From: Clostridia bacterium
Lineage (GTDB): Bacteria > Bacillota_A > Clostridia > Christensenellales > Aristaeellaceae
NCBI GenBank assembly: GCA_900754775.1
Contig: CAAEDZ010000379.1
Location: 1 to 7,770 of the forward strand
Direction: 5' to 3'
DNA length: 7,770 nucleotides
Shown piece by piece: positions 1-5,777 of the stretch. Below the pieces are notes generated by a model. It was not told where the DNA came from. It made no database searches and saw nothing but the letters and a program-made list of their open reading frames with translations. The stretch's first letter is position 1; every line of letters starts with the position of its first letter. Made by a program: the position numbers and the translations under genes.

Positions 1-2
1 CA

Positions 3-55
3 GGCGGCACTGCCGCCCCGAAGGTTACTGGCCGCCGGCACTGCCGGCCCGAAGG
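3..55. repeat. Tandem palindromic repeat around the epimerase stop codon
   Basis: Two copies of a 20-base unit lie at 5-24 and 36-55, with a 31-base period and 19 of 20 bases identical. Each contains a perfect 15-base palindrome, GGCGGCA-C-TGCCGCC at 3-17 and GCCGGCA-C-TGCCGGC at 34-48. The internal difference (C16 versus G47) is matched by the opposite change at its pairing partner (G4 versus C35), so both hairpins stay perfect. The stop codon (25-27) sits between the copies and the right copy encodes the C-terminal residues. The array may continue left of the window. No T-run follows on the minus strand, so it is not a standard intrinsic terminator. Confidence 0.7.
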
Positions 56-1077
56 CCGTCGATGTAGGCGGGATTGTCGGTCAGTTCCATTTCAAAGCCG
101 GTCTCGTAGACCTGACCGGGCTCGAGGGTGATGAGCATGCCGTTTTCGCGCGCAGCCACGCGGGAAAGCACGCCCGAGGTGGTCGGCTCCAGACCCAGCA
201 CGTATTCGCCGGCGCGCATGCACTTCCATTCGCACAAGAGCGGCAGGGCCTTGGCGTCGAAGCGCAGGGCGGCGGCCATGCCCAGTTTTTCGTTGTGCAG
301 CATGGCAAAGCCCTGGGCCGGGAAGCCGGTGTGGAAATAGCACTGCTCCTCGCGGCCAATCTCCGGGGCCTCCATCAAGTCGTGGATGGACAGGCCCTCG
401 GCGGCGAACGCGTCGCGCGGCTCGACGTGGCCGGAATTGACGTAGATGCGCGCGCCCGCGTCGAGGAAGGGATAGCCGAAGTTGATGTGATAGATGAGCA
501 TCATCGGCGAGGCGGCAAAGCCCTGATTCTCCACGCGGTCGATCACCTGATAGACGTTTTTCTCGGTGTGGATGCGCACCTCGCGCGTGAGCAGCAGGTT
601 TTCATCGAACACGCACGCCTCGCGCACCTCGCCGCGCAGGCGGAGAATGGCCTCGTCGCCCTCGTAGATGGTCTCGTAGGCCACCTTGGAGGCGGGCGTG
701 TTGCTGACGGGGCCGTGCAGGCCCAGCTTGCGCTCGCCGTCCTCGCAGGCCGCGCCGGCGTAGGTCATGCCGCAGGTGGTGAGCATGCCGGCGTTGAACT
801 GCTTGAGGAAGCCGCGCCCCGCCTCTTCCACATAGAACGCCGGCGCGCGCAGCCCCACCTTGGAGGCGAACGACACGTTCACGCCCTTGTAGCGCAAAAA
901 GGGAATGTCCAGCGCGCGGTCGGGCAGGAAGGTCATCGCCAGGCCGCTGCCGTTGTCCACTTCCAGAGCGCGCATGCCGCGCGCGGGGCCGTCGTTGAAG
1001 GTATAATCGCGGATGCCAAAGAGACTGTCGGGATCGCCGACATACTGACGCAGGGTCTGCAATTCGCTTTTCTTCAT
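25..1077 (-). CDS. DUF4432 / aldose 1-epimerase-like protein
   Basis: A 350-residue protein resembling the DUF4432 branch of the galactose-mutarotase-like sugar-binding fold. Family-like stretches are PDRALDIPFLRYKGVN (about 52-67), LLTTCG-like LTTCGMTYAG (99-108), GLHGPVSNTPA (119-129), YHINFGYPFLD (196-206) and GLEPTTSG (295-302), in the usual order. Length fits a complete family member and there is no signal peptide or membrane segment, so it should be cytoplasmic. The family is thought to bind or isomerise sugars, but the substrate cannot be read here. The start at 1077 is chosen over an ATG ten codons upstream because AAAGGAG (1088-1094) lies 10 nt before it. The gene has its own promoter and is probably monocistronic within the window. 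The last residues (GLRAGSAGGQ) are encoded by a palindromic repeat and may be a recent C-terminal extension. The family is fairly sure, the function is not. Confidence 0.85.
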   Translation of the reverse strand: MKKSELQTLRQYVGDPDSLFGIRDYTFNDGPARGMRALEVDNGSGLAMTFLPDRALDIPFLRYKGVNVSFASKVGLRAPAFYVEEAGRGFLKQFNAGMLTTCGMTYAGAACEDGERKLGLHGPVSNTPASKVAYETIYEGDEAILRLRGEVREACVFDENLLLTREVRIHTEKNVYQVIDRVENQGFAASPMMLIYHINFGYPFLDAGARIYVNSGHVEPRDAFAAEGLSIHDLMEAPEIGREEQCYFHTGFPAQGFAMLHNEKLGMAAALRFDAKALPLLCEWKCMRAGEYVLGLEPTTSGVLSRVAARENGMLITLEPGQVYETGFEMELTDNPAYIDGLRAGSAGGQ

Positions 1078-1087
1078 GATACAGTCG

Positions 1088-1094
1088 CTCCTTT
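1088..1094 (-). promoter_or_regulatory. Shine-Dalgarno site deciding the epimerase start
   Basis: AAAGGAG on the minus strand, 10 nt upstream of the ATG at 1077. The alternative in-frame ATG at 1107 lies at the predicted transcription start and has no such site. Confidence 0.75.
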
Positions 1095-1114
1095 CGGATA
1101 GATCCACCGTGTAT

Positions 1115-1143
1115 AGTATACCGCGTTTTGTCGCTCAGGACAA
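1115..1143 (-). promoter_or_regulatory. Sigma-A-type promoter for the epimerase gene
   Basis: On the minus strand, -35 TTGTCC (1138-1143) and -10 TATACT (1115-1120) are separated by exactly 17 nt. The predicted start near 1108 gives a leader of about 30 nt. The -10 lies in an 11-base palindrome (GTATA-G-TATAC, 1111-1121). The same GGTATACT core occurs at the promoter of the licD operon. Confidence 0.7.
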
Positions 1144-1205
1144 GAGCGCAACGGGCCCGGCTGGCAAAAAAGCCGCCGCATGGACGGGCTGCCGCGAACG
1201 GAGCT

Positions 1206-1305
1206 GCCCGCCGCCGGGTCTGCTTGCCCCCGGACGTACCTCCACAGACAAAACCGCCCACCGCCGGGTCTGCCCCGCGCCCGTCGCCCGCAGGCAAAAC
1301 CGCCC
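1206..1305. repeat. Imperfect GC-rich repeat between operon end and epimerase promoter
   Basis: GCCC(G/A)CCGCCGGGTCTGC occurs at 1206-1223 and 1256-1273 (17 of 18 identical, 50-base period). CAAAACCGCCC occurs at 1249-1259 and 1295-1305. Together they suggest a degenerate duplication of about 50 bases. The gap 1144-1317 otherwise shows no supportable gene. Confidence 0.5.
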
Positions 1306-1317
1306 GCACCCGCCTAC

Positions 1318-1360
1318 GCAAACGGCCGGGGGAACGACTTGCATTCCCCCGGCCGTTCGC
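1318..1360 (-). terminator. Terminator-like hairpin closing the five-gene operon
   Basis: Perfect 14-bp arms at 1321-1334 and 1344-1357 enclose a 9-nt loop, starting 6 nt after the Asn-synthase-like stop. Read as minus-strand RNA, the stem extends to 17 bp through a G-U pair (1358/1320) and two further pairs. On the plus strand that wobble would be a mismatch, which supports minus-strand use. The T-run is weak (TTT, within the stem foot), so termination could be partial or the hairpin may mainly protect the 3' end. Confidence 0.6.
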
Positions 1361-1363
1361 CGT

Positions 1364-2437
1364 TCAGCGCTCGCCCGGTATCTCCACGCCGGCAAACCCC
1401 GTGTCCAGCAGGTTCAAAAACATCTCCAGACAGTAGACGAGCCACTTCTGGTCGCCGGTCATGTTGTCCGTGCAGTGCGGCAGAAACTCGGGCCGCGTGG
1501 GGCCTTTCCAGTCCCTGAACCACTCGTTGGTGGCGCGGGGCATGGGCAGCTTCTTCGGGGCCACGAAGTCCGGGTAGAGCGTTTTGAACACCTCGCGCAC
1601 CAGATACTTGTTCTCGCCGCCGCGTATGCGCGCGTAGTCGATGGGCGCGGCCAGATACGTGCCGAAAAAGGGCACCACCAGTTCGCACCCCGCCGTGGCG
1701 CAGGCGTTCTGGTAGCTGGTGATGACATTGCGCAAAAAGCAGTCGGACACAAAGCTGTGCGGGTCCAGATGGCCGTCGCGCTCGTAGGCGAGGATCGGCT
1801 CCACCACCAGTTGCGGATGGCGCAGCGCCTTCCACGGCGGCACAAAGGTGAAGCGGTCGATGAAATCGCCCACCAGCCAGTCCTTGGAAAGCAGGCCGTC
1901 GAAGCCGCCGTAGACCACATCGGCGGTCTCGCCGAAGATCAGGCGCTCAAAGCCGTCGGCGCGGGCGCGCATGGCCGCCTTGCAAATCTGCACTTCGATG
2001 GAGTGGACGGGCATGCCCTTGTGCTTCATCAGCTTTGGGGTCAGGGCCTCAAAGTCCTCCCAGTAGATGTCGATGATCTCGTGTTTGAGGCCGCATTCGG
2101 CGGCAAAGCGCGCCGCGGCGGGGCTTTCGTCGGTCACCTGCATGCCCGGCACCACGCAGCGGAAGGTGTAGGCCGTGGAGCCCTTGGGCATGAAGCGGGC
2201 GAGAATGGCGGAGTCGATGCCGCCGGAGAGGGCCAGCGCCGCCTTGCCGTCCTTGCAGGCTTCGCGGGTGGCGCGCTCCAGTTCGGCAAGCAGCGTCTGG
2301 CTGTCGCGCACAGGCAGGCGCTTTTCCGGGAAGGGGAAGCGGCGCGGCTCGACGCCGGGCGCGAAACAGCGCTCCATGTCGGCGATGATGCGGTAGGTGA
2401 GAAACGAACTCATGCAGTATTCGCGGTCTACGGTCAT
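1364..2437 (-). CDS. Stand-alone asparagine-synthase-type PP-loop ATPase
   Basis: A 357-residue protein with the ATP-pyrophosphatase signature SGGIDS at 71-76 and a second asparagine-synthetase-like motif, GETADVVYGG, at 169-178 (compare GADELFGGY in AsnB). ENKYLVREVFKTLYP (275-289) also resembles the C-terminal synthase domain. The N-terminal glutaminase domain with its catalytic Cys2 is absent, so it would need free ammonia, a partner amidotransferase or another amine. Enzymes of this fold adenylate a carboxylate and form an amide, and the substrate here is unknown. The start is set by AAGGAGG (2445-2451), 7 nt upstream. The ATG overlaps the preceding TGA (ATGA), implying translational coupling with the cytidylyltransferase. 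Amidation of a sugar acid, or condensation of an amine with a surface-polymer precursor, would suit the operon but is inference. No membrane segment is visible. Confidence 0.85.
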   Translation of the reverse strand: MTVDREYCMSSFLTYRIIADMERCFAPGVEPRRFPFPEKRLPVRDSQTLLAELERATREACKDGKAALALSGGIDSAILARFMPKGSTAYTFRCVVPGMQVTDESPAAARFAAECGLKHEIIDIYWEDFEALTPKLMKHKGMPVHSIEVQICKAAMRARADGFERLIFGETADVVYGGFDGLLSKDWLVGDFIDRFTFVPPWKALRHPQLVVEPILAYERDGHLDPHSFVSDCFLRNVITSYQNACATAGCELVVPFFGTYLAAPIDYARIRGGENKYLVREVFKTLYPDFVAPKKLPMPRATNEWFRDWKGPTRPEFLPHCTDNMTGDQKWLVYCLEMFLNLLDTGFAGVEIPGER

Positions 2438-2874
2438 TGCCCTTCCTCCTTTTTGCCCTCCTGCCCGCGCACGGCGGCCAGCGCCTTGGAAACCTGCGTG
2501 GAAGAGACGCCGCGCGTGTAGGGGAAGTAGACGATGCGCACGCCCGCCTCGGCAAACTCCTTTTCGTACTCGCGCCACTTGTCCGTGCCGTACCAGTCGT
2601 CGCCGACAAAGAGGATGGACGCGCCCAGCTTTTTGCACATGGTCAGCTTGTCCATGTCGTACTGCGGCACGGCGGCATCAACGTATTTGATGCTGCGCAC
2701 GATCTCAATGCGGTCGCTGAAGGGGATGATGGCGTGCTTGCCCTTGTAGGCGACCAGTTCATCCACCGTCACGCCGACGATGAGCTTGTCGCAGAGGCCC
2801 TTGGCGTTTTTCAGCAGCGTCAGGTGGCCGATGTGGAACAGGTCGAACACGCCGGCGGTGTAGCCGATGGTCAT
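2434..2874 (-). CDS. TagD-like cytidylyltransferase (phospho-alcohol activating)
   Basis: A 146-residue nucleotidyltransferase-fold protein close in size to glycerol-3-phosphate cytidylyltransferase (TagD, about 130 residues). The nucleotide-binding HIGH motif is at 14-17 in GVFDLFHIGHL. Other TagD-like landmarks are K44-G-K46, D54-R55, IKYVDAAVP (62-70) and GDDW (91-94). The enzyme should couple CTP to a phospho-alcohol such as glycerol phosphate, phosphocholine or phosphoethanolamine. The C-terminal signature, RTEGIST in the family, is changed to YTRGVSST (119-126), so specificity is uncertain. The start is chosen by AAAGGAGG (2882-2889), 7 nt upstream. An upstream in-frame ATG at 3066 would only translate intergenic repeats and overlap the Stealth gene. 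LicD in the same operon makes a CDP-alcohol product plausible. Cytoplasmic, no membrane segment. Confidence 0.87.
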   Translation of the reverse strand: MTIGYTAGVFDLFHIGHLTLLKNAKGLCDKLIVGVTVDELVAYKGKHAIIPFSDRIEIVRSIKYVDAAVPQYDMDKLTMCKKLGASILFVGDDWYGTDKWREYEKEFAEAGVRIVYFPYTRGVSSTQVSKALAAVRGQEGKKEEGQ

Positions 2875-2881
2875 GGATATT

Positions 2882-2903
2882 CCTCCTTTGCCCGCGCGGC
2901 GGG
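2882..2903 (-). promoter_or_regulatory. Ribosome binding site preceded by a hairpin
   Basis: AAAGGAGG (2882-2889) lies 7 nt before the cytidylyltransferase ATG and decides the start. Immediately upstream is a 5-bp hairpin, CCCGC-CGC-GCGGG (2891-2903), 1 nt from the Shine-Dalgarno site. It could insulate the site from the upstream repeat region or tune translation. Confidence 0.55.
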
Positions 2904-2912
2904 ACGGGATGC

Positions 2913-3050
2913 GTTTTCGCGCTCTGCGCGGATGCGCGCTCGCAGGGGGCAGCCCACGCGCATGCGCCTTTGCAGCATGTTTTCGCGCTCTGTGCGGATG
3001 CGCGCTCGTAGGGGCCAGGGCCCTGCCGCCAAAGCGCGGATGCGCCCTCA
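2913..3050. repeat. Tandem GC-rich intergenic repeat inside the operon
   Basis: Copies at 2913-2952 and 2979-3018 match at 37 of 40 bases, with a 66-base period. A third, partial copy of the GCGCGGATGCGC core lies at 3034-3050 and includes the Stealth stop codon (3048-3050). Short palindromes sit in the array: GCGCATGCGC (2958-2967) and CAGGGCCCTG (3016-3025). It fills most of the 173-nt gap between the Stealth and cytidylyltransferase genes. I see no promoter or transposase remnant. Confidence 0.7.
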
Positions 3051-4043
3051 GCGCTCGAAGGGGCACTTTTTGGGCAAAATGGCCTCAAAGGCCTCGACGA
3101 GGCGTTTCTTCTCGCTCTCAAAATCCAGCCCGGTCTCGTCGTCGTTGACGCAGACCATGCGGAAGCGCTGCTGCCGGATGGCCGCGACGGCGGGGCCGAC
3201 CCCCGTCTCGCGGTCGGGGAAAAAGGCCATGCCCAGGGGCAGCGAGGGCTCGAAGCGCCCCAGCGCCAGCTGCACCGAGCGCGCCGCCAACTGGCTCACG
3301 TCCGCCATGGTGCGGAAGGGGCGGCGGCAGGTGGCGTCCAGCGCCTTGGGCTCCATCGTCCACAAGTCCTCAAAGGTGCGCTTTTGGTAGGCCACGGCGA
3401 TGTGCGGGGCGGCAAAGCCGGTGAAAAAGGGCAGGCGGCTGAGCGCCAGCGAGCGCAGAACGCTGCGCCTGCCGTTTTTGAGGCTGTACCACTTGCGGCC
3501 GTGCAGCTTGCGGCACATGAGGCGATCCATGTGGGCGTTGAGTACGCCGACGTTGTTGAGCAGTATGTGGGCAAATACGTCGCTTGCCGAGCGCGGATGC
3601 ACCACGCTGAAGCGGCAGGTGTCGCGCGGCAGGCCGTTTTTGAAAAAATCGTCCGGCGTCACCGGCGCGGTGAGGAAGACATCGTCGTTGAAATAGACAA
3701 AATGCTCGGCAAGGCCGGCGATGCGGTGGATGTTCAGCTCGATGGGGTGGGAGCTGAAGGTGGGCAGGTATTCTTTGGGGATGTAGTCCTCGTGGCGGAC
3801 GATGTGCAGGCGCGGCTCCTCCACATTCAGCCACGCGGGCAGGTGGCCCCAGGTGATGAAATGCACGCGCCGCGCCCAGGGGGCGAATTTGTCCACGGCG
3901 CGGAACCAGTATTTGAGCGTGCCCCAGTCGCGGTAGCGCACGTCGCTGCTGTCGCCCTCCTCGCATCCGGCGCGGCGCGCGCGCTCGGCGCGCCAGGCGG
4001 GGTCGCTGCCGTCCACCCAGGGCAGTACGAAGTCTATGTCCAT
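3048..4043 (-). CDS. Stealth-family sugar-phosphate transferase
   Basis: A 331-residue protein with the Stealth-family order of conserved regions. CR1 is IDFVLPWVDGSDPAW (3-17). CR2 runs from about 37 to 135, with YRDWGTLKYWFRAVDKFAPW and the acidic VYFNDDVFL (116-124). A CR3-like part contains TGFAAPHIAVAYQK (208-221), and a CR4-like end contains RMVCVNDDE (295-303). Family members (capsule hexose-1-phosphate transferases, GlcNAc-1-phosphotransferase) move a sugar phosphate from a nucleotide sugar to an acceptor, making phosphodiester links. Donor and acceptor are unknown here. AAGGAG (4049-4054) lies 5 nt before the ATG. It follows the AIM24-like gene by 24 nt. The stop codon falls in a repeat unit, so the very C-terminus may vary between strains. 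No membrane helix is obvious. Confidence 0.88.
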   Translation of the reverse strand: MDIDFVLPWVDGSDPAWRAERARRAGCEEGDSSDVRYRDWGTLKYWFRAVDKFAPWARRVHFITWGHLPAWLNVEEPRLHIVRHEDYIPKEYLPTFSSHPIELNIHRIAGLAEHFVYFNDDVFLTAPVTPDDFFKNGLPRDTCRFSVVHPRSASDVFAHILLNNVGVLNAHMDRLMCRKLHGRKWYSLKNGRRSVLRSLALSRLPFFTGFAAPHIAVAYQKRTFEDLWTMEPKALDATCRRPFRTMADVSQLAARSVQLALGRFEPSLPLGMAFFPDRETGVGPAVAAIRQQRFRMVCVNDDETGLDFESEKKRLVEAFEAILPKKCPFER

Positions 4044-4067
4044 GTTCGCTCCTTGTCGGTCGGGGGG

Positions 4068-4748
4068 TCAGGCGTTGCCGCTGGGCAAAAAGGCGCGCAG
4101 GGCGGCGGCGACGCCGGAGATGGGCATGGTCTGCAGCCAGACCTTGCCCGGCCCGGTCAGCAGGGTGTTGAAAAAGCCCTCGCCGCCCAGCAGCTTGTTT
4201 TTCAGCCCGGCGACCTGCCGTATCTCCATGGACACGCCCGCCTCGAAGCCGGCGACATTGCCCGTGTCCACCACCAGCTGTTCGCCGGCGGCCAGTTCGT
4301 ATTCCACGGCCTCGCCGTCGATCTCCACAAAGGCGATGCCGCGCCCGGAGAGCTTTTGCAGAATGAAGCCCTCGCCGCCAAAGAAGCCGGCGCTCAATTT
4401 GCGGCTGAAGTGGATGGACAGCTCCACGCCGGTCTCCGCCGCCAGAAAGGCGCTCTTTTGCAAAATCAGCTCCCGGCCCGGCTCGATGCGCATGGGCAGT
4501 ATCCTGCCGGGAAAGCTGGAGCCGAAGGTGACCATGCCCGGCCCGTTTTCGGCGGTGAAGATGTTCTGGAACATGCTCTCGCCGGACAGCGCCTTGGAAA
4601 ACATCTTGCCAAGGCCGCCGCCGCGCGTCTCCATTTTCATGTTGGGAGTCTGCCAGACCATGGAACCCTTTTCCGTAATCATCTGTTCGCCCGCCTCGAG
4701 GTGGCAGACCACCACGGGGAAGGCGCCGCCCTGTATCTCGTAGCGCAT
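4068..4748 (-). CDS. AIM24 / TIGR00266 family protein
   Basis: A 226-residue protein with the features of the TIGR00266/AIM24 family: an N-terminal LEAGEQMITEKGSMVWQ segment (17-33), glycine-rich stretches around TRGGGLGKMFSK (41-52), SFPGRILPM (78-86), ILQKSAFLAA (95-104), GGEGFILQKLSG (124-135), and the C-terminal GPGKVWLQTMP (199-209). The family forms a beta-rich fold resembling the tryptophan-RNA-binding attenuator protein. Its bacterial role is not established. There is no signal peptide or TM segment, so it is probably cytoplasmic. AAAGGAGG (4755-4762) lies 6 nt before the ATG. It sits 32 nt after the LicD-like gene and 24 nt before the Stealth gene, so its product is probably made together with surface-polymer transferases. 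Why is not clear from sequence. Confidence 0.88.
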   Translation of the reverse strand: MRYEIQGGAFPVVVCHLEAGEQMITEKGSMVWQTPNMKMETRGGGLGKMFSKALSGESMFQNIFTAENGPGMVTFGSSFPGRILPMRIEPGRELILQKSAFLAAETGVELSIHFSRKLSAGFFGGEGFILQKLSGRGIAFVEIDGEAVEYELAAGEQLVVDTGNVAGFEAGVSMEIRQVAGLKNKLLGGEGFFNTLLTGPGKVWLQTMPISGVAAALRAFLPSGNA

Positions 4749-4780
4749 GGGTATCCTCCTTTATATCGCCGCCCCGCGCG

Positions 4781-5587
4781 TCAGTCGTCCTCCACAAAGA
4801 GGCGGCCGGGGTGGACGGCGCGGTCTTTCTCCGGCGGGGGCGTCATGTAGTCGCCGTATTTCTGCGCAAGCAATGGGTCGTAGCCGCGCGGGCAGGGGAA
4901 GGTGCGCTCGCGGAAGGGCACTTCCACGGTTTCCAAAATCTCCGCGCGCGGCAAAAGCGCTTTCACGCCCCAGGCGCAAATGGCCCCGGCGCGCGCGCCC
5001 TCGTCCGGCGAAATGCGCGACATATCGCGGATGATGCGCCTTGAAAACATCGACGGCGGCAAAAACCAATAGGGAAAGCGCTTCACGGCGCGGTGCAGGG
5101 TGCGCAAAGTCCGCTTCATGGGCGGCAGTTCCGGCTCGGCGCGCAATTTCAGCATCGCCCGGCGCACGCGCTCGCGGTTTTTGCGCATGCGCGCCTCCTG
5201 CGCCGCGGCCTGCTCGTCGTCGCCGTCAAAGCCGTCGATGGGGAAGATGTCCAGGTCCGCGCCGCAGGTGTAGCGCGGGCGCAGCCCCTCCTCGCGGCGG
5301 GTGCGCGCGTCGATGACCTTGGCGTAGGGAAAGGGCAGGGCGATGCAGTAGGCGCCGGGGATCGGCTCCGTTTTCAGCAGCGCGAGCAGGCGGTCGTAGT
5401 CCGGGCGGGGCATGGCCAGGTCCACATCGTCGTCCCAGGGGATGAAATCGTGGTGGCGCACCGCGCCCAGCAGCGTGCCGCCAAAGAGCTGGTAGCGCAG
5501 ACCGTGCGCCGCGCAATAATCGCCGAACTGGCACATCAGCGCGTAGAGGCGATCCTGCCACTCGCGCACGTCGGTCACTTGACGCAT
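4781..5587 (-). CDS. LicD-family phosphotransferase
   Basis: A 268-residue protein of typical LicD length. The core signature GGTLLGAVRHHDFIPWDDD lies at 36-54, continuing DVDLAMPRPDY (54-64). The paired acidic residues are thought to bind the metal and donor in this nucleotidyltransferase-fold family. DLDIFPIDG (111-119) and YGDYMTPPP (244-252) are further LicD landmarks. LicD proteins transfer phosphocholine or related phospho-alcohols from a CDP donor to teichoic acids or glycans. The TagD-like gene downstream could supply such a donor, though no choline uptake or kinase gene is visible here. It is the first gene of the operon, with AAGGAGG (5593-5599) 5 nt before its ATG and a leader of about 39 nt. 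A basic middle region (about 132-172) could contact membrane or polymer. Substrate is unassigned. Confidence 0.9.
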   Translation of the reverse strand: MRQVTDVREWQDRLYALMCQFGDYCAAHGLRYQLFGGTLLGAVRHHDFIPWDDDVDLAMPRPDYDRLLALLKTEPIPGAYCIALPFPYAKVIDARTRREEGLRPRYTCGADLDIFPIDGFDGDDEQAAAQEARMRKNRERVRRAMLKLRAEPELPPMKRTLRTLHRAVKRFPYWFLPPSMFSRRIIRDMSRISPDEGARAGAICAWGVKALLPRAEILETVEVPFRERTFPCPRGYDPLLAQKYGDYMTPPPEKDRAVHPGRLFVEDD

Positions 5588-5624
5588 GCCGCCCTCCTTG
5601 CCGGGCCGCGCATGGCCCTGGGAT

Positions 5625-5642
5625 ATGGTATCAGTATACCAT
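5625..5642. promoter_or_regulatory. Inverted repeat overlapping the licD-operon -10 (possible operator)
   Basis: ATGGTAT-CAGT-ATACCAT is a perfect 7-bp inverted repeat with a 4-nt centre. It covers the -10 hexamer and the predicted start site of the five-gene operon. A bound regulator would block RNA polymerase. No regulator gene is in the window. Confidence 0.5.
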
Positions 5643-5661
5643 CATTCGCGGTGAGTTTCAA
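5633..5661 (-). promoter_or_regulatory. Extended -10 sigma-A-type promoter of the five-gene operon
   Basis: On the minus strand, -35 TTGAAA (5656-5661) and -10 TATACT (5633-5638) are 17 nt apart. The -10 is preceded by TGG, giving an extended TGnTATACT. Transcription should start near 5626, about 39 nt before the licD-like ATG. This is the best match to consensus in the window. Confidence 0.8.
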
Positions 5662-5676
5662 GAGCGCGCGCCTGAA

Positions 5677-5761
5677 GCGGACATTCCGACCGGGGCGGAC
5701 GCTTTTCCCGGCGGACATTTCGACCGGGGGCAGGCGTTCCGCGCGGGGCAGGCGTTCCGCG
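5677..5761. repeat. Two overlapping short tandem repeats after the deacetylase gene
   Basis: GCGGACATT(C/T)CGACCGGGG occurs at 5677-5695 and 5711-5729 (18 of 19 identical, 34-base period). GGGGCAGGCGTTCCGCG occurs exactly at 5727-5743 and 5745-5761 (18-base period). The repeats fill the gap between the deacetylase stop and the operon promoter. I see no T-run terminator for the deacetylase transcript here, so read-through into the operon is possible. Confidence 0.7.
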
Positions 5762-5777
5762 TCAGGCGGGCGCGTTT

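Larger units (their letters stand above)
1318..5661 (-). other. Predicted five-gene transcription unit for surface-polymer modification
   Basis: One promoter (5633-5661) precedes licD-like, AIM24-like, Stealth, cytidylyltransferase and Asn-synthase-like genes. Gaps are 32, 24 and 173 nt, followed by a 4-nt overlap, and a strong hairpin follows the last gene. I see no promoter inside the 173-nt gap. Co-transcription is inferred from this layout. Confidence 0.65.

Noticed and set aside
295..1101. Long plus-strand open frame opposite the epimerase gene
   Set aside because: It is antisense to a clear family member, has no ribosome site or recognisable domain, and results from high GC.
1144..1317. 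Remnant gene in the gap before the epimerase
   Set aside because: Only GC-rich imperfect repeats and open shadow frames are visible, with no family motif.
1076..2521. 481-codon plus-strand open frame opposite the Asn-synthase-like gene
   Set aside because: Its composition (His, Arg, Ala, Gly, Val) is that of a GC shadow, and the minus strand carries SGGIDS and GETADVVYGG.
2438..2638. 67-codon N-terminal extension of the Asn-synthase-like protein
   Set aside because: It overlaps the cytidylyltransferase in another frame. The ATGA overlap and AAGGAGG support the start at 2437.
2875..3066. 64-codon N-terminal extension of the cytidylyltransferase
   Set aside because: The extension translates only the intergenic repeats, while AAAGGAGG at 2882-2889 fits the ATG at 2874.
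3384..4850. 488-codon plus-strand open frame
   Set aside because: It runs antisense across the Stealth and AIM24-like genes without domain or start signal.
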